A stretch of DNA of 6,836 nt, taken from NCBI GenBank assembly GCA_030147225.1, contig JASLAI010000175.1:1-6836 (forward strand). Reading direction: 5' to 3'. Below are positions 1 to 5,578 of this stretch, in pieces. The notes under the pieces were generated by a model, which had not been told where the DNA came from, made no database searches, and was given only the letters and a program-made list of their open reading frames with translations. The position numbers and the translations under genes were made by a program. The first letter of the stretch is position 1; the number at the start of each line of letters is the position of its first letter. The DNA comes from Planococcus sp. (in: firmicutes) (lineage in GTDB: Bacteria; Bacillota; Bacilli; Bacillales_A; Planococcaceae).

Positions 1-73
1 GAGGCCATGCCGTTTTCTATTTGATAGTAGGAATTTCTCCATGCAAATAGCGCGAAACTTATCTTATGCTCTT
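1..73. other. left-edge non-coding stretch
   Basis: I see no supportable gene here. A short inverted repeat (CTATTTG at 17-23, CAAATAG at 44-50) could form a weak 7-bp stem with a 20-base loop, but no run of T follows it on either strand. In plus frame 1 the first seven codons read EAMPFSI before a stop at 22-24. This could be the tail of an upstream gene, but it is too short to judge. Confidence 0.4.
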
Positions 74-445
74 CTAATTCAAGTAATACAGAGCGGAGGA
101 AATCAGCAAGCTTCCGATACAAAAAATCAGGCCGATTTGTAAAAAAGATTTTTGATTTGGAAATTGATGCTGGTATTCGACTGACTCAACAGAGCGTTTT
201 TCACTTTCCCTTATCAGCTGATCTTTTTTATTTGTTTTTGCAAAAAAGTTTCGAGTGCTTTTCAGGAATGCTGAAAAAAACTGCCCTTCGATTAAAATCA
301 TTACAGAATAGACCATAATCAGTAAAAGACCGACTAAAAATAAAGCATCAAACCAGGTTGCAATGGACCAGTGTCTATATAGGAAGAAAGGCAAAACTAA
401 TGAGCTGCCCAGTGAAATTAGAAATAAAATCCCTTTAAAATTCAT
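74..445 (-). CDS. small membrane protein, probable DUF3899 family
   Basis: This predicted 123-residue inner-membrane protein has no known function. It shows three hydrophobic segments, at about residues 4-23, 31-53 and 100-120. Between the second and third is a charged, Lys/Glu-rich stretch (about 65-98) that is probably cytoplasmic. The pattern FLVGLLLIM followed by EGQFFSAF and a basic stretch resembles the DUF3899 family, which in Bacilli I associate with the trpS-opp neighbourhood; this is recalled, not searched. The frame is open upstream to an ATG at 484, but I prefer the ATG at 445 because an AAGAAGGGG ribosome binding site sits nine bases before it. The start at 484 has no such site and would add a charged 13-residue extension before a membrane segment. 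It diverges from oppA across a 136-bp shared control region, so co-regulation with opp is possible but unproven. The stop is TAG at 74-76. Confidence 0.72.
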   Translation of the reverse strand: MNFKGILFLISLGSSLVLPFFLYRHWSIATWFDALFLVGLLLIMVYSVMILIEGQFFSAFLKSTRNFFAKTNKKDQLIRESEKRSVESVEYQHQFPNQKSFLQIGLIFCIGSLLISSALYYLN

Positions 446-491
446 GCACTTTGACCCCTTCTTTTCATAATTAAAGATTACCATGTAATTT

Positions 492-506
492 ATGTTTTTG
501 AAAATT
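492..506. promoter_or_regulatory. CodY-like box, upstream of the oppA -35
   Basis: The 15-mer ATGTTTTTGAAAATT matches the CodY consensus AATTTTCWGAAAATT at 12 of 15 positions, with a perfect right half. CodY represses peptide and amino-acid uptake genes in many Firmicutes when branched-chain amino acids and GTP are plentiful. Three-mismatch sites are common in AT-rich DNA, so its position in the control region is the main support. Confidence 0.35.
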
Positions 507-533
507 TAAACATCTTGTTGCCTATTTTCAAAA
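496..533. repeat. perfect 10-bp inverted repeat in the divergent promoter region
   Basis: TTTTGAAAAT (496-505) and ATTTTCAAAA (524-533) are exact reverse complements, separated by 18 bases. Each arm is also nearly self-palindromic (TTTT-N-AAAA). The left arm lies in the upstream CodY-like box, and the right arm lies in the spacer of the oppA promoter. It could be a paired operator for a dimeric or tetrameric regulator, or a by-product of AT-rich sequence. Confidence 0.4.
503..531 (-). promoter_or_regulatory. candidate promoter for the DUF3899 gene
   Basis: On the minus strand TTGAAA (plus 526-531) is followed, after 17 bases, by TAAATT (plus 503-508). The -35 matches five of six bases of the SigA consensus and the -10 four of six. 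It lies about 60 bases upstream of the preferred start at 445 and overlaps the oppA promoter on the other strand. The call is weak because the region is AT-rich. Confidence 0.3.
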
Positions 534-546
534 TAACAATTATGAT
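518..546 (+). promoter_or_regulatory. candidate SigA promoter of the opp operon
   Basis: The -35 TTGCCT (518-523) and the -10 TATGAT (541-546) are separated by the ideal 17 bases. The -10 matches five of six consensus bases and the -35 four of six. This would start transcription near 553, giving a leader of about 30 bases before the oppA ATG. No better pair is visible between 446 and 581. Confidence 0.55.
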
Positions 547-553
547 AAGAAAG

Positions 554-568
554 AATTATCAAAAAATT
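554..568. promoter_or_regulatory. CodY-like box at the predicted oppA transcription start
   Basis: AATTATCAAAAAATT matches the CodY consensus AATTTTCWGAAAATT at 13 of 15 positions; the mismatches are the fifth and ninth bases. It begins within a few bases of the predicted transcription start and ends just before the ribosome binding site, where a bound repressor would block initiation. Regulation of opp by CodY is known in related bacteria. Its role here is inferred from motif and position. Confidence 0.42.
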
Positions 569-581
569 TGGGGGTTAGAAA

Positions 582-2225
582 ATGGGGAGAAAGAGAAAAA
601 CGCAGATTTTCATGATTATGATTGCATTCGTTTTATTCTTATCGGGTTGTAACTTCAATTCTTCCGAAAGTTCAAGCGAAGAAAATGCAGCAGCAGAAGG
701 GGAAGCTGGGCAAGTATTGAACATTTCTGCCACAGCAGATATTCCTACTTTAGATTCCACTAAAGCACATGATGGCATTGCATTTACAGTGTTGAATAAT
801 GTGAATGAAGGTCTTTACCGTCAAGATGAAAATCATGAACCAATTGAAGCTCTAGTAACGGAACATACAGAAAATGAAGATCAAACCGTCCATACATTCA
901 CATTGCGCGATTCAAACTGGAGCAACGGAGATCCAGTTACTGCTCAGGATTTCGAATATGCTTGGAAGCGCGTTATGAAAGATGCAAGTCCTTATAATTT
1001 TATGTTCGTAACAGCAGGTATCAAAAATGCTGAAGCGATCATGAACGAAGAGATGGATGCAGAAGAATTGGGTGTTAAAGCAATCGATGAAAAGACTTTG
1101 GAAGTTACGTTGGAAGCAGCGAATCCATTGTTCCAGTCATTGATGACTTTCCCGACTTTCTTGCCTCAAAACCAGAAATTCGTTGAAGAACAAGGCGACC
1201 AATATGCGTTGGAAGCAGAGAATATTTTATTCAACGGACCATTCACATTGGTTGACTGGACGCATGAACAAGGCTGGAAGTATGAAAAGAACGAAGACTA
1301 CTGGGATGCAGAAACAGTTCAGTTGGATGCGATCAATGCCTATGTTGTAAAAGATCCGGCAGCTGGCATCAACTTGTATGAAACAAATAAAGTAGACCGC
1401 ATCGTTTTGAGTTCGGAAGCTGTCGACCAAAACAAAGACGACGCAAACTTTGAAACAATCCTGGAGCCGGAAATCATTTTCCTGCGTTTCAATCATAACC
1501 ATCCGGTACTTGGCAATAAAAACATTCGTCAAGCAGTTAATATGGCAATCGACAAAGAGAGTCTGACTGATGTTATTTTGAAGAACGGTTCTACAGCGTT
1601 AAACGGAGTGGTTCCAAAAGGATTCTTCAACTCTCCATCAGGAGAAGATTTCCGTGATTTGAACGGGGACTTCAACACAGGAACAGTTGAAGAAGCGCAA
1701 GCGCTTTGGGAAAAGGGCTTAGAGGAAGCCGGGGCAACAGACGTAACGGTATCCATCAATATTGCAGATTCTGAAGACCATAAAAAAGTGGCTGAGTACA
1801 TCCAGGCACAATTGGAAGACAATCTTCCAGGATTCAAATTAGACATCAAAGCGGTTCCTTTCGCACAGCGCTTGGAAATTGAAAAAGCGATTGAGTATGA
1901 TTTGTCTCTATCTTCATGGGGACCAGATTACAGCGATCCGATGACTTACTTGGATATGTGGCTTGAAGGCGGATCGGCTAACCGCATGGATTACACAAAT
2001 GACAAATTGGAAGAATTGGTAGCAGCAGCAAGAACAGAAACGGACCTTGAAGCCCGTTACCAAATGCTGTTGGATATTGAAAAGATCTTGTTAGAAGAAG
2101 ATGCAGCGATTGTGCCGCTTTACCAAGAAGGCGCAGCTGTCTTAAAGAGAAGCAAAATTAAAAATCTATTGGTGCATCCGACTGGAGCTTCATTCTCCTA
2201 TAAATGGGTGACGATCGAAGAATAG
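582..2225 (+). CDS. oppA: oligopeptide ABC transporter, peptide-binding lipoprotein OppA
   Basis: This is the extracellular receptor of the Opp importer; it binds oligopeptides and delivers them to OppB/OppC. At 547 residues it matches Bacillus OppA (about 545). The N terminus is a lipoprotein signal: basic residues 2-6, a hydrophobic core at 9-20 and the lipobox L20-S21-G22-C23, so the mature protein should be lipid-anchored on Cys23. A Ser/Glu-rich linker follows, then a family 5 solute-binding domain (SBP_bac_5) over roughly residues 80-465. Recognisable family segments include DFEYAWKRVM, NIRQAVNMAIDKESL and SLSSWGPDYSDPMTYLDMW. The ATG at 582 is supported by GGGGG seven bases upstream and by the intact signal peptide. 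The gene has its own promoter and CodY-like sites, and a hairpin terminator follows it, suggesting higher expression than the permease genes. Peptide specificity cannot be read from the sequence; AppA and DppE are close alternatives, but the A-B-C-D order favours Opp. Confidence 0.93.
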   Translation: MGRKRKTQIFMIMIAFVLFLSGCNFNSSESSSEENAAAEGEAGQVLNISATADIPTLDSTKAHDGIAFTVLNNVNEGLYRQDENHEPIEALVTEHTENEDQTVHTFTLRDSNWSNGDPVTAQDFEYAWKRVMKDASPYNFMFVTAGIKNAEAIMNEEMDAEELGVKAIDEKTLEVTLEAANPLFQSLMTFPTFLPQNQKFVEEQGDQYALEAENILFNGPFTLVDWTHEQGWKYEKNEDYWDAETVQLDAINAYVVKDPAAGINLYETNKVDRIVLSSEAVDQNKDDANFETILEPEIIFLRFNHNHPVLGNKNIRQAVNMAIDKESLTDVILKNGSTALNGVVPKGFFNSPSGEDFRDLNGDFNTGTVEEAQALWEKGLEEAGATDVTVSINIADSEDHKKVAEYIQAQLEDNLPGFKLDIKAVPFAQRLEIEKAIEYDLSLSSWGPDYSDPMTYLDMWLEGGSANRMDYTNDKLEELVAAARTETDLEARYQMLLDIEKILLEEDAAIVPLYQEGAAVLKRSKIKNLLVHPTGASFSYKWVTIEE

Positions 2226-2245
2226 AGAACAGGTTTACAGCTTAC

Positions 2246-2288
2246 AAATACGAGGGTGTAGCCATTTGGCGGACGCCCTCGTATTTTT
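2246..2288 (+). terminator. hairpin terminator or attenuator between oppA and oppB
   Basis: A 13-bp stem pairs AAATACGAGGGTG (2246-2258) with CGCCCTCGTATTT (2274-2286), with a single G-T wobble and a 15-base loop. It runs straight into a five-T tract (2284-2288), the form of an intrinsic terminator. It lies 20 bases after the oppA stop and no clear new promoter is seen before oppB. I therefore infer partial read-through, which would set a high ratio of OppA to OppBCD, as is common for binding-protein transporters. It could also protect the 3' end of the oppA message. Confidence 0.85.
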
Positions 2289-2298
2289 GATGATTTGG

Positions 2299-2440
2299 GC
2301 TTGCGCTTTTCGCATTGTCCAGACTCCAGCACCCAGCTCTTTGGGTCATAAGCCAGCCCAGCTGTGCGGCTGAAGAAACGCCGCTTCGCCGGTCTGTCTT
2401 ATGCCCGTCAGAGCTACACGGGCGCTTGCGCTTTTCGCAT
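2299..2440. repeat. GC-rich foldable intergenic repeat element with a flanking direct repeat
   Basis: A 17-bp sequence, GCTTGCGCTTTTCGCAT, occurs at 2299-2315 and again, identically, at 2424-2440, giving a unit of 125 bp (2316-2440). The unit folds on itself. AGCACCC (2328-2334) pairs with GGGCGCT (2420-2426) with one mismatch, AGCTC (2335-2339) with GAGCT (2411-2415), GGG plus CATAAG (2343-2352) with CTTATG plus CCC (2398-2406) around one bulged base, and GCGGC (2366-2370) with GCCGC (2380-2384). The body, beginning TGTCCAGACTCCAGC and ending GGCGCTTGCGCTTTT, resembles a dispersed intergenic repeat I recall from Bacillaceae and Planococcaceae genomes. It has no transposase and no gene. It may be a non-autonomous element or a structured RNA segment affecting oppBCD mRNA. 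Confidence 0.72.
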
Positions 2441-2468
2441 CACGAAGATTAATTCACCCTACAGAACT

Positions 2469-2474
2469 GAGGTG
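2469..2474 (+). promoter_or_regulatory. oppB ribosome binding site
   Basis: GAGGTG lies five bases before the oppB ATG at 2480. It fixes this start in preference to the longer overlapping reading from 2401, which runs through the repeat element in another frame. Confidence 0.75.
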
Positions 2475-2479
2475 TTCAC

Positions 2480-3409
2480 ATGAAACGTTATTTATTGCAG
2501 AGGATCGGCTTTATGCTCATTACGCTTTTCATTATCGTGACAGCGACCTTTTTCCTCATGCAGCTTCTGCCAGGTACACCGTTTACCAATCCTGAGAAGT
2601 TGACCGACAGCCAGCTGGCTATTTTAAATGCTAAATATGGACTGGATCAGCCTGTGGCTATTCAATACATACAGTACATTGGAAACTTGGTGCAAGGCGA
2701 TTTGGGTTATTCGTTTCAACATGAAGGACGGACCGTCACCAGCATGATCAGTGATCGAATCGGTCCTTCAGCATTTATCGGGTTGCAGGCTTTGGTTATT
2801 GGAGCAGTTCTTGGGCTTGTATTAGGAATTGTTTCTGCTTTAAAGCATAATTCTGTTCTGGATTATGGCTCAGTGACATTAGCCGTGTTGGGGATGTCAA
2901 TTCCATCATTCGTCTTCGCGGCATTGCTGCAATATTATGTAGGCGTTAAGTTGGGATGGCTGCCTGTTGCTTTATGGGAAGGATACTCCAGTACGCTGTT
3001 GCCTTCCATCGCCTTGTCAGTGACAGTGACCGCTACAGTCGCCCGGTTCATCCGCAGTGAAATGCTTGAAGTGATTGGCCAGGATTACATCATCACAGCC
3101 AGAGCAAAGGGATTAAAAGAAAATCAGGTCATCGTCAAGCACGTCATCCGCAATGCCTTGATTCCCGTTGTTACCATGCTGGGGCCGCTGGCTGTATCGA
3201 TTATGACAGGAACCTTGGTCATCGAAAAAATATTCGCTGTGCCAGGGCTTGGCGAACAATTCACATTGTCGATTCTGGTATTGGATTACAGCGTGATTAT
3301 GGGCATTACTATTTTCTACAGTGCCTTATTTATTTTTGTGGTCTTTGTCGTCGATATCATTTACAGTTTCCTGGATCCACGCATCAATTATAAGGGGGAA
3401 TCAGCATGA
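2480..3409 (+). CDS. oppB: oligopeptide ABC transporter permease OppB
   Basis: OppB is one of the two membrane subunits forming the peptide channel. The 309-residue length agrees with Bacillus OppB (about 311), and the N-terminal MKRYLLQRIGFMLITLFIIV is typical of the family. Hydrophobic segments lie at about 9-30, 98-121, 130-152, 170-190, 228-248 and 272-297, giving the usual six helices. The EAA loop that docks to the ATPase is at about 202-229, with the core ARAKGL then IRNALIP. The segment NAKYGLDQPVAIQY (50-63) and the C-terminal FLDPRINY are also family hallmarks. It follows oppA after 254 bp containing a terminator and a repeat, and its stop overlaps the oppC start (ATGA at 3406-3409), so oppB and oppC are translationally coupled. 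Dipeptide permease DppB is a relative, but the neighbours favour Opp. Confidence 0.94.
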   Translation: MKRYLLQRIGFMLITLFIIVTATFFLMQLLPGTPFTNPEKLTDSQLAILNAKYGLDQPVAIQYIQYIGNLVQGDLGYSFQHEGRTVTSMISDRIGPSAFIGLQALVIGAVLGLVLGIVSALKHNSVLDYGSVTLAVLGMSIPSFVFAALLQYYVGVKLGWLPVALWEGYSSTLLPSIALSVTVTATVARFIRSEMLEVIGQDYIITARAKGLKENQVIVKHVIRNALIPVVTMLGPLAVSIMTGTLVIEKIFAVPGLGEQFTLSILVLDYSVIMGITIFYSALFIFVVFVVDIIYSFLDPRINYKGESA

Positions 3410-4464
3410 CAAAAAACATACCACAACTTCCCCCGCATCAAGACTTACAGGTGCAGAATCAATATGCCTATGATGAAATACCGCAGGATTTGTTTGTAAA
3501 AGCTCCGCTGGATCAACGGAAAAGTGAAGAAATCGGAACGCCTTCGGTTTCGTTCTGGAAAGAAGCATTTCAGCGTCTCCTTAAAAATAAAGGAGCCATG
3601 ATTTCATTGATTATGCTCATTTTATTGATTACTTTGGCGTTGATTGGACCGAGTATGAATGAATTTTCATATCGCGAACAAAATCTGGCGCATTCTAATA
3701 TGCCGCCGAAAGTCGAAGGCTTGGAATGGCTTGGATTTAATGGACAGAATTCGCAGGGAGTCAATCAGTATACAGAAAGGGATGTGCAAATCAATTACTG
3801 GTTTGGAACAGATGAATTTGGACGGGATATTTGGACACGGGTATGGAAAGGGACGCAAATTTCCTTGTTCATCGCTTTAGTGGCAGCTTTTCTCGATCTG
3901 GTGATTGGTGTCATTTATGGCGGCATTTCTTCCTTTTACGGAGGACGTGTTGATAATGTCATGCAGCGAATCATCGAAATCCTTATGGGGATTCCGAATT
4001 TGATTGTTATCATCCTGTTCATTCTCGTACTGGAACCAGGCATCACCTCCATTATTTTGGCGATGGTCATTACCGGCTGGGTTGGAATGGCACGGGTGGT
4101 ACGCGGGCAAGTGCTGCAGCTGAAAGGGCAGGAATTCGTCTTGGCTTCACGGACGCTTGGCGCGTCAAATCCAAGGCTGATTTCGAAGCATCTGCTGCCG
4201 AATGTCATGGGACCGATCATCGTAACAGTCATGTTCACCATTCCGACCGCTATTTTCTTTGAAGCATTTTTGAGTTTTATCGGTCTCGGTTTGCAGGCAC
4301 CTCTCGCATCGCTTGGCGTGCTGATTGAAGATGGGTATAAATCAATGCGGTATTTCCCGTATAAATTGATTTTCCCGGCTTTGGTCATCAGCATTATCAT
4401 GATATCTTTCAATCTGCTTGGCGATGGATTGCGCGACGCATTAGATCCGAAAATGAGAAAATAG
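3406..4464 (+). CDS. oppC: oligopeptide ABC transporter permease OppC
   Basis: OppC is the second channel-forming membrane subunit, partner of OppB. At 352 residues it is on the long side for the family. About 60 hydrophilic, Gln-rich residues precede the first helix (about 66-83). An extracytoplasmic insert (about 84-132) then leads to FGTDEFGRDIWTRVWKG (133-149), the conserved OppC/DppC entry to the core domain. Further helices lie at about 151-173, 197-210, 213-231, 268-290 and 320-340. The EAA loop is at about 243-270 (ASRTLGAS, then KHLLPNVMGP). The C terminus GLRDALDPKMRK is typical. The start overlaps the oppB stop, and AAGGGGG lies seven bases upstream, inside oppB. The N-terminal extension resembles other Bacillales OppC proteins, so I do not read it as a fusion. 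Confidence 0.94.
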   Translation: MTKNIPQLPPHQDLQVQNQYAYDEIPQDLFVKAPLDQRKSEEIGTPSVSFWKEAFQRLLKNKGAMISLIMLILLITLALIGPSMNEFSYREQNLAHSNMPPKVEGLEWLGFNGQNSQGVNQYTERDVQINYWFGTDEFGRDIWTRVWKGTQISLFIALVAAFLDLVIGVIYGGISSFYGGRVDNVMQRIIEILMGIPNLIVIILFILVLEPGITSIILAMVITGWVGMARVVRGQVLQLKGQEFVLASRTLGASNPRLISKHLLPNVMGPIIVTVMFTIPTAIFFEAFLSFIGLGLQAPLASLGVLIEDGYKSMRYFPYKLIFPALVISIIMISFNLLGDGLRDALDPKMRK

Positions 4465-4471
4465 GGGAGGG
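4464..4471 (+). promoter_or_regulatory. oppD ribosome binding site
   Basis: GGGGAGGG, beginning within the oppC stop codon, contains GGAGG seven bases before the oppD ATG at 4478. It is one of the strongest sites in the operon and shows that oppD is translated from the same message as oppC. Confidence 0.75.
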
Positions 4472-4477
4472 ACCATC

Positions 4478-5509
4478 ATGAGCGATACTATTTTGACAGT
4501 TGACAACCTGCACGTAGCGTTTAAGACCCAAACCAGTAAATTGACAGCGGTAAGGGGCGTAAGCTTTGAATTGAAAAAAGGGGAAACGCTGGCTATCGTT
4601 GGCGAGTCGGGTTCGGGTAAATCGGTGACCGCGAAATCGATTATGCAGTTGTTGCCATCAGCCACTACAGAAGTGACCAAAGGTGATATTGTTTATAACG
4701 GTGAAAGTTTGTTGCAGATGTCCAAGCGGCAAGTCACCAATTTACGAGGCTCAGAAATTTCGATGGTTTTCCAGGATCCCATGACTTCCCTGAATCCGAC
4801 AATGAAGGTCGGCAAACAGATTATGGAAGGGGTTCAGCGGCATGAACAGGTGACAAAAGCACAGGCGCGTGAGCGTGCCCTAGACATGCTGAAGCTCGTT
4901 GGGATTCCACAAGCGGAAAACCGGCTCGATAATTATCCGCATCAGTTTTCCGGGGGGATGAGGCAACGTGTCGTCATCGCACTGGCGCTTGCATGCAATC
5001 CGAAGGTGCTGATTGCGGATGAACCGACAACTGCTTTGGATGTCACCATTCAAGCACAGATCCTTGATTTGATGAAGGATCTGCAAAAGAAAACGGATAC
5101 CGCAATCATTCTGATCACCCACGATCTGGGTGTGGTGGCCAATATGGCGGATCGTGTGGCGGTGATGTATGGCGGCAAAATTGTGGAGCAGGGGACTTTG
5201 GATGAAATCTTTTATAATCCACAGCATCCTTATACTTTGGGCCTGTTGCAATCCATGCCAAAGCTCAATGAAGACCGCTCACAGCCGCTCCTGCCGATAG
5301 CGGGTTCGCCGCCCAATCTTGCGACACTTGGGGAAGGCTGCGCATTTGCTGCGCGGTGTCCACATACAATGGCGGTATGCCATACGTACACGCCGCGCGA
5401 CATTGTAACGGAAACAGGACATACTGTAGCTTGCTGGCTGCAGGACCCGAGAACATCATCGTCAACTGAAACACCGGAACTTGTGGAAACAGGCAAGTCT
5501 GCTTATTAA
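4478..5509 (+). CDS. oppD: oligopeptide ABC transporter ATPase OppD
   Basis: OppD is the cytoplasmic ATP-binding subunit that powers peptide import. All nucleotide-binding motifs are present: Walker A GESGSGKS (42-49), Q-loop Q99 in FQDPMTSLNP, signature FSGGM (157-161), Walker B VLIADE (177-182), D-loop TALD (185-188) and switch His H215. The C-terminal oligopeptide/dipeptide transporter domain (about 230-320) carries four cysteines, C288, C294, C301 and C319, in the C-x5-C-x6-C-x17-C arrangement. A [4Fe-4S] cluster has been reported at this position in a mycobacterial OppD; binding here is inferred. At 343 residues it matches the usual OppD length. It lies 13 bases after oppC and is the last gene of the operon: a strong terminator begins 11 bases after its stop. 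OppF, the usual second ATPase, is not encoded next to it. DppD is a close paralogue. Confidence 0.94.
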   Translation: MSDTILTVDNLHVAFKTQTSKLTAVRGVSFELKKGETLAIVGESGSGKSVTAKSIMQLLPSATTEVTKGDIVYNGESLLQMSKRQVTNLRGSEISMVFQDPMTSLNPTMKVGKQIMEGVQRHEQVTKAQARERALDMLKLVGIPQAENRLDNYPHQFSGGMRQRVVIALALACNPKVLIADEPTTALDVTIQAQILDLMKDLQKKTDTAIILITHDLGVVANMADRVAVMYGGKIVEQGTLDEIFYNPQHPYTLGLLQSMPKLNEDRSQPLLPIAGSPPNLATLGEGCAFAARCPHTMAVCHTYTPRDIVTETGHTVACWLQDPRTSSSTETPELVETGKSAY

Positions 5510-5520
5510 AATAGGACATC

Positions 5521-5561
5521 AAAAACCAGTAAGGCCTGAAATCAGGCTTTACTGGTTTTTT
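5521..5561. terminator. bidirectional terminator between oppD and the convergent transporter gene
   Basis: An 18-bp stem pairs 5521-5538 with 5543-5560 around the four-base loop AAAT, with one G-T wobble. The stem begins with five A and ends with five T plus one more, so the same hairpin has a terminal T run on both strands. It lies 11 bases after the oppD stop and 17 bases beyond the stop of the minus-strand gene at 5579. It should end both convergent messages. Confidence 0.92.
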
Positions 5562-5578
5562 GAAGTTCAATTTAATTT

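Noticed and set aside
1..50. Inverted repeat CTATTTG/CAAATAG as a terminator, with EAMPFSI as the tail of a plus-strand gene such as trpS.
   Set aside because: The stem is short with a 20-base loop and no T run, and seven codons are too few to identify a gene.
446..484. Upstream ATG at 484 for the minus-strand small membrane protein, adding 13 residues.
   Set aside because: It has no ribosome binding site, while the ATG at 445 has AAGAAGGGG nine bases before it and begins directly before the first membrane segment.
523..537. A third CodY-like 15-mer in the oppA promoter spacer.
   Set aside because: Five mismatches to the consensus; no better than expected in AT-rich DNA.
1227..1849. Two minus-strand open frames of about 100 codons inside oppA.
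   Set aside because: They lie wholly opposite conserved OppA sequence and have no ribosome binding sites or family features.
2426..2460. A separate promoter for oppB in the region after the repeat.
   Set aside because: TTGCGC and TAATTC-like hexamers can be found, but spacing and matches are poor.
2401..2595. A 64-codon plus-strand open frame across the repeat and the oppB start.
   Set aside because: It overlaps oppB in another frame, begins inside the repeat element, lacks a ribosome binding site and has no recognisable protein character.
3936..4412. A 158-codon minus-strand open frame inside oppC.
   Set aside because: It is antisense to well-conserved OppC segments, including the EAA loop, and is rich in residues typical of reverse-strand shadows.
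5510..5578. Search for an oppF remnant or frameshifted start after oppD.
   Set aside because: The 69 bp contain only the terminator and a few flanking bases; no Walker A or OppF-like codons are present.
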